A stretch of 64,000 nucleotides of DNA from Candidatus Saccharimonadota bacterium (lineage in GTDB: Bacteria > Patescibacteriota > Saccharimonadia > Saccharimonadales > Saccharimonadaceae), in assembly GCA_026395405.1 (NCBI GenBank), contig JAPLYU010000003.1:62001-126000 (forward strand), given 5' to 3'. Shown piece by piece: positions 7,938-15,010 of the stretch. The notes under the pieces are model-generated. The model worked only from the letters and a program-made list of their open reading frames with translations. It had not been told where the DNA came from and ran no database searches. Every line of letters begins with the position of its first letter. The first letter of the stretch is position 1. The translations under genes were made by a program, and so were the position numbers.

Positions 7938-8225
7938 ATGCGAAAGCATGTCAAAGACGACAAGTTCATGATCTTGGGCGGCTTGATCTGCGCGATCATC
8001 GCCCTCTTCGTGGTTGACCACTTCGTTCCGGCGCACGTGGAGACCACGGGCAGCAGAATCGTCATGGTCGTAACTCTGTTCATCAGCCTGCCCGTCGGAG
8101 CTGCCATCGGTGGCTCCATCGGCTGGGTGATTGACCGTGCGCGTGCGCATTGGGCCCTCTTGGACTACCTGGACGCTTCGTCCAAGGCCTACCTTGAGGT
8201 CGTTCGGTCACCGAGCGAGGAGTAG
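7938..8225 (+). CDS. 95-aa two-TM protein, cassette 2 gene 5 (unknown)
   Basis: Start ATG at 7938, 11 nt after GGAGG. Two membrane segments (about residues 10-28 and 40-65), the second with a small-residue motif GAAIGGSIGW, then an acidic or polar tail. It ends cassette 2 and is followed by the 3' hairpin shared with cassette 1. No family assigned. Confidence 0.63.
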   Translation: MRKHVKDDKFMILGGLICAIIALFVVDHFVPAHVETTGSRIVMVVTLFISLPVGAAIGGSIGWVIDRARAHWALLDYLDASSKAYLEVVRSPSEE

Positions 8226-8250
8226 CCCGCATGGGTGTTGAAGGGTTTCC

Positions 8251-8306
8251 GTAGGAGTGGGCCGCAGGTGCGTGCACATCTGCACGGGGCCGGCGGCCCC
8301 TCCTAC
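8251..8306 (+). terminator. 3' hairpin of cassette 2
   Basis: GTAGGAG plus GGGCCGC pair with GCGGCCC plus CTCCTAC, with one bulged T. GTGCA/TGCAC pair inside. The flank GAAGGGTTTCCGTAGGAG matches cassette 1 exactly, and AGCGAATTATAATGA follows both hairpins (6735-6749 and 8319-8333). Confidence 0.68.
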
Positions 8307-8350
8307 TAACAACAAGATAGCGAATTATAATGATTTGATTTAATAAAAAA

Positions 8351-9778
8351 CTAGCTCAAAAATGACGAACTTTTTCGGTCCTTGCCGTCTATTATAGGGT
8401 AATTTACCTCTTTGCGGCGCTGTTTAATATCAATCGGATATTTGCCATTAAAACACGACGTCGAAAACATCGATTCTTTCAAACCTGTCGCGTTAATCAT
8501 GCCTTTAAACGAAATATAGTTCAGACTAGTCGAGCCCAAATACTTATTTATCTCGGCGATAGACCTGTTAGCGGCAATCAATTCTGCTTGTTTTGGCAAA
8601 TCAATTCCGTAAAAATCCGGAAATTTAACGGGCGGCGAACTGACCAAAAAATGCACTTCGCGGGCTCCGGCTTCGAATAACATCTTTACAATCTGCCGGG
8701 AAGTCGTCCCGCGCACTATCGAATCGTCAACTACCACGACCCGCTTACCTTTGATGATACCTTTTAACGGCGCCAGTTTCAGTTTTACACCTTGTTCGCG
8801 AATGTGTTGTTCGGGCTCGATGAATGTCCTGTGTATGTACCTACTTTTTATAATTCCGGTTTCATAAGGGATTCCGCTGGCAGTTGCATACCCTATCGCA
8901 ACCGGTATAGCACTTTCCGGGACTGGTACAACAATATCCGCATCGATTTTGTATTCACGCGCTAGTTCAATTCCGAAATTTTTCCTGACTTCATACACCG
9001 ATTTCCCCAGTAATTGACTGTCCGGTCGCGAAAAATAGACAAATTCGAAGATATCTAGTTTTTGAATGCTTTTTACGATTTGCTTGCGATGTAACCCGGT
9101 TTCGTCAACAACGACCATCTCGCCAGGATGAACATCGCCGATATGTTTGGCGCCGATTGGGTGAAAAGCGCAAGTTTCGGATGCAAAGACGTATCCGCCG
9201 TTTAATTTAGCAATTGAAAGAGGGCGGATACCGTATTGGTCGCGAATAGCAATCAGCTTGTTTTTGCTCATTATTAGGATAGAAAATGCGCCGGTCATCA
9301 GCGGGAAAACTTTTTCGACGGCTTTTTCCAAATCCATACCGTCACTAGTCAGGCTGTAAATCGCCTCTGTTATCAGCGTTGAATCTGATGTTTCGGATGT
9401 TTTAATACCTTTTTTCTTCAAAAAATCGGTCAGTTGCGTGGTTGTTGGTAAATTGCCATTGTGGACCAGTACAATTGAGCCGTCGGGAACTTCAATTGGA
9501 TGAGCGTGTATTAAATCAGTACCTGACGAGGTCGAATAGCGGTTGTGACCAACGGCGGCATGCCCCGGCAGGCTTTTGATGACATCTTCAGTAAATACTT
9601 GGGAAACTAGGCCGTTATTTTTGTAACAAAATATTTCATTGCCGTCGGTCGATGCGATGCCAGAGCTTTCCTGACCCCTGTGCTGTAGTGCATATAGCCC
9701 GAAAAAGGTCAGTCGACTGACGTCTAAGCCCTTGCCGTATATACCGAATACGGCACACTTCTCCCCAATGTTTTTCAC
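8351..9778 (-). CDS. purF: Amidophosphoribosyltransferase
   Basis: Catalyses the first committed step of purine synthesis: PRPP plus glutamine gives 5-phosphoribosylamine. A short propeptide precedes CAVFGIYG, whose Cys8 is the N-terminal nucleophile after processing. The glutaminase domain spans roughly residues 8-240. The phosphoribosyl domain has the PRPP loop VVVVDDSIVRGTTS. In Bacillus-type enzymes cysteines bind a [4Fe-4S] cluster; here one position before the FSRPDS motif is Asp and the C-terminal pair has only one Cys (STSCFNGKYP), so a cluster is unlikely. The start is GTG, 7 nt after TATAAT, so probably leaderless. No other pur gene is present in the window. Confidence 0.93.
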   Translation of the reverse strand: MKNIGEKCAVFGIYGKGLDVSRLTFFGLYALQHRGQESSGIASTDGNEIFCYKNNGLVSQVFTEDVIKSLPGHAAVGHNRYSTSSGTDLIHAHPIEVPDGSIVLVHNGNLPTTTQLTDFLKKKGIKTSETSDSTLITEAIYSLTSDGMDLEKAVEKVFPLMTGAFSILIMSKNKLIAIRDQYGIRPLSIAKLNGGYVFASETCAFHPIGAKHIGDVHPGEMVVVDETGLHRKQIVKSIQKLDIFEFVYFSRPDSQLLGKSVYEVRKNFGIELAREYKIDADIVVPVPESAIPVAIGYATASGIPYETGIIKSRYIHRTFIEPEQHIREQGVKLKLAPLKGIIKGKRVVVVDDSIVRGTTSRQIVKMLFEAGAREVHFLVSSPPVKFPDFYGIDLPKQAELIAANRSIAEINKYLGSTSLNYISFKGMINATGLKESMFSTSCFNGKYPIDIKQRRKEVNYPIIDGKDRKSSSFLS

Positions 9779-9802
9779 TAAACTTATTATACTCTTTTTG
9801 GA

Positions 9803-10771
9803 CTATTCCCAATTAAATTCACTGTCGCCGAAATGACCCCAACGCGCGGTTTTTTCATAGACAGGTTTTTTCAAGTCCAGGAATTTAATAATCCCGTTTG
9901 GCGACAAGTCGTAACCTTCAACTACTAATTTATTACCATCGATATTAACGGTTGCTTCCAGCGGCTGGTCGTGACCAATTGCATAGGCCAGATAAACATG
10001 CACGTCTTCGGCGTTATGTTTTTTCAGATAATCGACGGCGATTTTTCGGGCCATATATGCCGCGCTTCTATCGACTTTGCTGGGGTCTTTGCCGCTGAAT
10101 GCACCGCCACCAATAGGGATACGTGGACCATAATTATCGACAACCAATTTTCGACCGGTTAGTCCGGCATCGGCCTCGAATCCACCAACATTCCAATCCC
10201 CCGCTGGGTTGATATGGAAATCAACTTCGTCGTAAACTGCCAGTTTTTCGCTTGGCAACCAGGCTTTTACCATCTCTAACAGCTCGGCTTTTGGTGTTTT
10301 TTGGAAACTTGCAACTATACTTACGATTTTTCCTTCATCTGTCGTGATTTGCGTTTTGCCATCATACGGATATTTTTCGTATATGTGTTGGCATAATCGG
10401 CGCGCCAGTACGTATTCCAGTGGCATCATTTCAGGAGTTTCGTTAGTGGCATAACCAACCATAATTCCCTGGTCACCAGCCCCGCCAATATCGACGCCTT
10501 GGGCGATTTCGCGGCTTTGTTCGGCAATGTTTTCAATAATCTTGACGTCACCGGCTAATCTTTTTACTATTTCTGTAACGTCGATTTTTTCAGTATTTGA
10601 AGTAATTTCTCCGGTTACAAATACGACACCATGGCCACCAGCAACATCAACACCACCTCGTACGTCTGGATCTTTGGCCAGGTACGCATCCAATATCGCA
10701 TCCGAAATCTGATCGCAGATTTTATCCGGATGTTTTGGCGATACGCACTCGGCGGTTCTAAAATTTGACAT
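9803..10771 (-). CDS. metK: S-adenosylmethionine synthetase (short form)
   Basis: Makes SAM from methionine and ATP. Family motifs are clear: HPDKICDQISDAILD at the N-terminus, GAGDQGIMVGYATNE, GGGAFSGKDPSKVDRSAAY, and the C-terminal ARWGHFGDSEFNWE. The protein is 322 aa against about 385 usually, mainly through shortened loops. The ATG at 10771 is chosen over an upstream in-frame start at 10816, because the upstream part overlaps a hairpin holding the Shine-Dalgarno and shows no homology. A SAM riboswitch precedes it. Confidence 0.93.
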   Translation of the reverse strand: MSNFRTAECVSPKHPDKICDQISDAILDAYLAKDPDVRGGVDVAGGHGVVFVTGEITSNTEKIDVTEIVKRLAGDVKIIENIAEQSREIAQGVDIGGAGDQGIMVGYATNETPEMMPLEYVLARRLCQHIYEKYPYDGKTQITTDEGKIVSIVASFQKTPKAELLEMVKAWLPSEKLAVYDEVDFHINPAGDWNVGGFEADAGLTGRKLVVDNYGPRIPIGGGAFSGKDPSKVDRSAAYMARKIAVDYLKKHNAEDVHVYLAYAIGHDQPLEATVNIDGNKLVVEGYDLSPNGIIKFLDLKKPVYEKTARWGHFGDSEFNWE

Positions 10772-10781
10772 AAAATATATC

Positions 10782-10801
10782 CTTTCTTGCAGGAAAGGAT
10801 A
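10782..10801 (-). promoter_or_regulatory. metK: Shine-Dalgarno-sequestering hairpin before metK
   Basis: On the minus strand TCCTTTC and GAAAGGA form a 7-bp stem, and GAAAGGA is the only good ribosome-binding site for metK. This looks like the expression platform of the adjacent SAM riboswitch, acting on translation. Confidence 0.6.
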
Positions 10802-10806
10802 AAACG

Positions 10807-10917
10807 TCAATTTCACATCCTTCCCTTGCGGGCTAGGGTTAGCACCTTGCGTTTCACGTAGGTTGCTGGCAGGTCAAAAAGCTAGGACTCTCGCTGCACT
10901 CTTGATATTAAATTGTT
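10807..10917 (-). promoter_or_regulatory. SAM riboswitch (S-box/SAM-I clan) upstream of metK
   Basis: The minus strand contains ATATCAAGAGTG, then GAGAGTCCTAGC, CCAGCAACCT, AAGGTGCTAA and CCTAGC in the order of the S-box aptamer core, followed by a CCC-GCAA-GGG hairpin corresponding to P4. CAATTT and AAATTG can close the basal stem. The location directly upstream of metK fits feedback repression by SAM. Exact subclass (SAM-I or a SAM-I/IV variant) cannot be settled by eye. Confidence 0.82.
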
Positions 10918-10965
10918 AATGTATCTATTATACACTACCGTAATCGAAATAGGACTGTCCTTTTC

Positions 10966-11018
10966 TTTGTTGTACGTATTACATCACCCTAAGGTGTGAA
11001 AAAGGTCCGTCCTTTTTT
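10966..11018 (+). repeat. Interspersed repeat copy B (short form)
   Basis: Reads TTGTTGTACG, CATCACCCTAAGGTGT and AAAAAGGTCCGTCCTTTTTT. The central hairpin insert of copies A and C is absent. It lies between the divergent metK leader and the YggT-like gene and has the same orientation as copy C on the far side of that gene. Confidence 0.8.
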
Positions 11019-11085
11019 ATTGTTTTTTTGATAAGGGGTATATAATGATTACATTAAGTGAATAAGTTCAAAGGAGAATGTGATT

Positions 11086-11463
11086 ATGGCAAAAAGATCA
11101 GAACCAACAGATTCAAAATTAGTATTCATAAAAATTTCGCGGGGCCTATCGTACTTGGTGTATGGCTATTCACTAGTAGCCAGTGCATTTCTGGGTATTA
11201 CATTCTTCTTGCTGCTTTTCAGCGCCAATGCCGATACTCCATTCGTTAAATTCATGTACCAGACCAGTGCGGCTTTCCTAGGGCCATTCAGGGGTATCTT
11301 CCCCGTTCGATCAATTAACGAGACTGGTTACTTCAGCCCATCAATCATCTTTGCAATCATCATGTACATGATTTTGGCACTGTGTATGAACGCGCTGATT
11401 AACTACATTACTCTTAAGATGGTAAAGCATCAAAAAGAGTTAGAAGAACTAGAAAACGAATAA
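11086..11463 (+). CDS. YggT-family-like small membrane protein
   Basis: 125 aa with two membrane segments (about residues 22-45 and 85-110) around a loop FMYQTSAAFLGPFRGIFP, which resembles the YggT repeat seen in small proteins linked to cell division and osmotic tolerance. The ATG at 11086 is preferred, 9 nt after AGGAG; a GTG two codons upstream overlaps the site. The gene sits alone between repeat copies B and C and is followed by a strong terminator. Confidence 0.65.
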   Translation: MAKRSEPTDSKLVFIKISRGLSYLVYGYSLVASAFLGITFFLLLFSANADTPFVKFMYQTSAAFLGPFRGIFPVRSINETGYFSPSIIFAIIMYMILALCMNALINYITLKMVKHQKELEELENE

Positions 11464-11480
11464 AAAGAAACGAAAATAGT

Positions 11481-11524
11481 AAAAGACCCATCCTGTCAGT
11501 AATAAAAAGGATGGGTCTTTTCTT
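11481..11524 (+). terminator. Rho-independent terminator after the YggT-like gene
   Basis: AAAAGACCCATCCT pairs with AGGATGGGTCTTTT across a short A-rich loop, giving a stem flanked by A and T runs. It probably stops transcription from either side. Confidence 0.85.
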
Positions 11525-11525
11525 T

Positions 11526-11612
11526 TTGTTGTACGCGTTACATCAACCTAAGGTGTCCTACCCGAACTGTATTCAGACAGGCGGGGAAAAAGGTCCGTCC
11601 TTTTTATCCACA
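11526..11612 (+). repeat. Interspersed repeat copy C (long form)
   Basis: TTGTTGTACG, ACATCAACCTAAGGTGT, then the insert CCCGAACTGTATTCAG, GGCGGGG, AAAAAGGTCCGTCCTTTTT and ATCCACA. It is close to the reverse complement of copy A over about 80 nt. It falls between the convergent YggT-like gene and the gene at 11674. Confidence 0.82.
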
Positions 11613-11673
11613 GGTGATAAGTCGGTGTTAGACCAATAAATTACGCGGGGTTATGGTACGGGGGTTTATGGTT

Positions 11674-12174
11674 TTATGATTTTATGATTTTGATTTCGGC
11701 ATAGGTTTTGTTGTCGGTTTTGACGGTTTGAACTTGGAAACGATAAACTGGAACGTTTGGTGTCAGGCTGGTGTCGACATATTTTTGGCCGTCAATTTGA
11801 AACTCGTAATCTACGACTGGGCCCGATCCAAAACACGTCCCAACTGGGCATACATCAGCGATAAACTTATTAATTTTTACCGAAACATTGGAATATTTCA
11901 ACTTGGCAGTTTGCCCTAATTCAATTCTGGTCACCGTGTCGGCGTTGACGAATGTATATTGGCCAATAGTAACGACTGGCAGCGCAATGAATAATACGGC
12001 TAAGACAACAAATACTGCTGCTACGCTGGCAACAACAATCTTGTGCCTTTTAATTTGACGCCAAATCCACGGAAAAAAATTCTTAATTTTTTTCGGTTTC
12101 TTTTTCGGCTCTGGCTCAACAGGCTGATGTGCAAAAGGCTCAAACTTGTGAACCAGTGGTATATCCTCTTCCAT
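11674..12174 (-). CDS. Single-TM protein of unknown function
   Basis: About 166 aa. The N-terminus is acidic, then comes a basic proline-containing stretch (EPKKKPKKIK) and one hydrophobic helix (about residues 48-67). The C-terminal 100 residues are probably extracellular and contain two cysteines spaced CPVGTC. The start at 12174 is chosen because TATAAT at 12184-12189 ends 9 nt before it, so an ATG further upstream would fall within the promoter. No family recognised. Confidence 0.6.
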   Translation of the reverse strand: MEEDIPLVHKFEPFAHQPVEPEPKKKPKKIKNFFPWIWRQIKRHKIVVASVAAVFVVLAVLFIALPVVTIGQYTFVNADTVTRIELGQTAKLKYSNVSVKINKFIADVCPVGTCFGSGPVVDYEFQIDGQKYVDTSLTPNVPVYRFQVQTVKTDNKTYAEIKIIKS

Positions 12175-12208
12175 ACTGTGTATATTATACACGACCAATG
12201 TAAAAAAC

Positions 12209-12760
12209 TTATAAATTTAGCAGTTGTTTCTTTTTTGATTCGAATTCTTCGTCAGTTATCGTGCCTTCGTCGCGTAGTTTATCCAGTTTTTCAATTTCGT
12301 CAGCCGGGCTAACTGCGGACGGTGGCACTGTTTCTTGGGCTTTTTCAACCTTAGAAACGCGTTCTTCTATCATCTGGCACAAAATATGAGGCTTTTCCAT
12401 GCCTTTAAACCAAATTCCTTCGACGTCGTTGCCAGTAAAGACTTTAACCGTGCCAAATCCCAACAATTTGCCCCAAATACTGACAAATGCATCAACAGTG
12501 TTAATTTTGTCGAAAGGTATTTGTTTCAACGTAGAATTCAGCCAACCCATTTTGTAATCGACGCCGTTTTCACTGACTGTGACCGATGTAAATATAAATC
12601 GTATTACCAGAAAAATTAATATTAGAGCTGCAACAACGACCGCCGCGACAAAGGCTTCGAATCTACCTGAAAAAATAAATAGCACAGCCGCAACAATCAC
12701 GATAGTAACGTAAAAAATGAAAAGAGTGCTGCTCATTTTGAAAGTGGTTTGTTCATTCAT
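12209..12760 (-). CDS. Membrane protein with bacterial PH domain and SHOCT tail
   Basis: 183 aa. Two membrane helices (about residues 11-31 and 36-58) are followed by a region resembling bPH2/YdbS-type domains (VSENGVDYKMGWLNST and KVFTGNDVEG). The C-terminal 30 residues match the SHOCT motif (EKLDKLRDEGTITDEEFE). SHOCT tails are short oligomerisation segments in many membrane proteins. The start is set by TATAAT 6 nt upstream of ATG 12760 (12767-12772), which implies a leaderless mRNA. Role unknown. Confidence 0.7.
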   Translation of the reverse strand: MNEQTTFKMSSTLFIFYVTIVIVAAVLFIFSGRFEAFVAAVVVAALILIFLVIRFIFTSVTVSENGVDYKMGWLNSTLKQIPFDKINTVDAFVSIWGKLLGFGTVKVFTGNDVEGIWFKGMEKPHILCQMIEERVSKVEKAQETVPPSAVSPADEIEKLDKLRDEGTITDEEFESKKKQLLNL

Positions 12761-12875
12761 GATTTTATTATACACGCTCGAAATCGTCTCCGCGCAGCGG
12801 GTGACCTAATGGACGTTTTCCGAAACCTTTAGTATCATTAAGCTTGTGTTAGTAAAATCTTAGTTAAGGAGTGTT

Positions 12876-13217
12876 ATGTTACCGTACATATTGTTTGCAC
12901 AGACGACGACATATTATAGTTCGGACAATTCAGCTACACAAGCTGCCGCATCAAGTTCTTCTAGTGATTTGCTCTCATCTCTTGCTGTCCCAATAGGTAT
13001 TGGCGTAGCGTTAGTTATACTTTTTGTTTTTCTAGGTTTTGTTTTTCTTATTCGATGGTGGTTAGTTCAAAGTGCAATTTTTAGAATGGAACAAGACCTG
13101 AATGTAATCGAAAATAAATTAGCTAAGATAGGTAATGACTCTACTCAATTCGATGATAACGATGAAGCTATCGATAAAAAAGACACCGCAAACGAAGACA
13201 CTCGAGAAAATAATTAA
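12876..13217 (+). CDS. Small membrane protein (unknown)
   Basis: 113 aa. A hydrophobic start, a Ser/Thr/Ala-rich extracellular-looking stretch, then a strong helix (about residues 37-65) and an acidic C-terminus rich in Asp and Glu. The ribosome-binding site AAGGAG lies before the ATG. No family recognised. Confidence 0.58.
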   Translation: MLPYILFAQTTTYYSSDNSATQAAASSSSSDLLSSLAVPIGIGVALVILFVFLGFVFLIRWWLVQSAIFRMEQDLNVIENKLAKIGNDSTQFDDNDEAIDKKDTANEDTRENN

Positions 13218-13254
13218 TCTCATAAAGCATGTGCTTGGTTTATAATGTATTTAA

Positions 13255-13731
13255 ATGCGTACACAACGAATTCCAAAAAGAGACATAAAACAATTAAAAC
13301 CAGTTGATTTTATTCCGTTTGAATACCACTACTCCCGACGTGGCCTGATTATGACGGCTTCAGAGATTAGGTTTTTCAAACATCTGGAATCTTTGATTGG
13401 TAAAAATTATTATATTTTTCCTCAAATACACTTATCGACTTTGTTTGACCACAAAATTTACGGCCAGCACTTTTGGTCAGCTTTCCAACATATAAACGGA
13501 AAATCTGTGGATTTTGTTGTTTGTTCAAAGGATGACGCAAAACCGCAGTTTGCGATTGAATTGGATGATCGCAGCCATGAACTGGAACATAGGAAACAAC
13601 GAGACGCAGAAGTTGAACGTATTTTTTCCAAAGCCGGATTGCCGTTAATCAGATTCAAAAGCGAAAAAGGACTTACTGTTCGGGACATAATAAACGAAAT
13701 AAAAAATAATACCTCGTCGCATAGGGCATAA
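13255..13731 (+). CDS. DUF2726 domain protein, nuclease-like fold
   Basis: 158 aa. The core from about residue 35 fits DUF2726: SEIRFFKHLESLIG, then VDFVVCSKDD, AIELDDRSHE and AEVERIFSKAGLPLIRF. Family members are thought to have a restriction-endonuclease-like fold, and the D...ExD pattern (VDF...ELDD) could be the metal site. No DNA partner domain is present. TATAAT (13241-13246) ends 8 nt before the ATG, so the mRNA is probably leaderless. Confidence 0.75.
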   Translation: MRTQRIPKRDIKQLKPVDFIPFEYHYSRRGLIMTASEIRFFKHLESLIGKNYYIFPQIHLSTLFDHKIYGQHFWSAFQHINGKSVDFVVCSKDDAKPQFAIELDDRSHELEHRKQRDAEVERIFSKAGLPLIRFKSEKGLTVRDIINEIKNNTSSHRA

Positions 13732-13736
13732 AAAGA

Positions 13737-13814
13737 TCAGCCTTCTTTAGTATTCGTGACTTTTATCAAAGCGCGCTCGACCAGCAGCCATGGTTCGGCG
13801 CGGGAGAGTTTCAT
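13737..13814 (-). pseudogene. Fragment of the holA 3' end
   Basis: Minus-strand translation gives MKLSRAEPWLLVERALIKV followed by a stop six codons later. The real holA at 15007 ends MKLSRAEPWLLVERTLIKV plus three residues. Nothing upstream matches, so this is a diverged remnant of the last 20 or so codons. It lies just before the gene at 13829, while the intact holA 3' end overlaps the end of that same gene, so the membrane gene is bracketed by two holA termini. Confidence 0.8.
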
Positions 13815-13828
13815 GCTAAGATAAATTT

Positions 13829-15010
13829 ATGAATCAAGAAGAAAACACAAACATTAATCAAAATCCCGAAATAATACCAGCAAATCAAGGCGTAGAGGTT
13901 GTAAGTAAAAGCCTGTCTCTTAAAAAACTTGTGGCGATATTAACACCAATAATAATTGTTATTGTTGCATTATTTATTATTCAAATACTATTCAGTCGAA
14001 ATGAAATAGCCCAACTGATAATGCTGGGGGTCTGGGCGGTTGTTATCCCTATTTATATAATTTTTATTGCTTGGAAAAATAAATATAAAGGACTAAAAAG
14101 ATTCGGGATTATATCGTTTGTTCTGCTGGTTGCTGCAATAGTTGCAGCTATTTTGATTACCAGACAAGCTGTGGCTTCTGCCGATGGCTGGGGTGCACTG
14201 GGGATTGCATTACTGGTTGGCGAGATGGCTGTGGTAGGAATATTTATAATTTTGTGCTATCCCCCATTACTGTTGTTGATCTTGGGTATTGACTTGTTTA
14301 AAGAGTTGAAAAAGACGGATATTGAAAAAAGTAAACCAAAAAAGATTTTAATTATCATCACAATTTTGCTGGGAATTTTGCTGCCGGTATTTGTAATATA
14401 TTCGCAACTATCGTTTCAAAAAAAAGTGGATAGGAATGATGTTATATCACTGAAGGATTCGGCTGATACGCGCCAAATATATGACGGTGCGTCAAAATTC
14501 ATCACCGACAAATACCCGGCAATGAAAATTATTGACGTCACATCCGACACATCGTCCGCATACTCTTCGTCCGATAATTTAGTAGACGTTATTGCTCAAA
14601 ACAGTGGCGGTAAATTTAATAAAATATATTTTTTGGAATATGTTGTACGTAAAGAAAACAAGACATATTCTTGGTTTGATGAATCTGATTATTACAGAAA
14701 ACAATACGAAGATAAATTATTTATTAATTATGAAAAGGTTGACAGCAAGTTAAAACAACTATTCAATGAGATAAATACAACTAAACCGAATATTGTTATC
14801 GGCCCAATGCAGTCATACGACTGTGAACTACTTAAAATACCAGATACCGACAAAGATTGTGTTATTGTGCGCCTAGGGTATATGACCTACGCGAATTATA
14901 GATCAGAGATTGGAAAACCATGGGATGCACACTACAGTTACAATAAAGATTTGTATTATAAGTTTGATAAATCGCAAAACAAATATATTGCAGTTGAACT
15001 CAAAAATTAA
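13829..15010 (+). CDS. Multi-TM membrane protein of unknown function
   Basis: 393 aa. A polar N-terminus (about 30 residues) is followed by five or so hydrophobic helices to residue 200, then a soluble C-terminal domain of about 190 residues with many Asp, Tyr and Lys. No family recognised. Codons are AT-rich, more so than in neighbouring core genes. The stop codon overlaps the convergent holA stop by 4 nt, and a holA fragment lies immediately upstream, suggesting the gene was inserted next to holA. Confidence 0.62.
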   Translation: MNQEENTNINQNPEIIPANQGVEVVSKSLSLKKLVAILTPIIIVIVALFIIQILFSRNEIAQLIMLGVWAVVIPIYIIFIAWKNKYKGLKRFGIISFVLLVAAIVAAILITRQAVASADGWGALGIALLVGEMAVVGIFIILCYPPLLLLILGIDLFKELKKTDIEKSKPKKILIIITILLGILLPVFVIYSQLSFQKKVDRNDVISLKDSADTRQIYDGASKFITDKYPAMKIIDVTSDTSSAYSSSDNLVDVIAQNSGGKFNKIYFLEYVVRKENKTYSWFDESDYYRKQYEDKLFINYEKVDSKLKQLFNEINTTKPNIVIGPMQSYDCELLKIPDTDKDCVIVRLGYMTYANYRSEIGKPWDAHYSYNKDLYYKFDKSQNKYIAVELKN

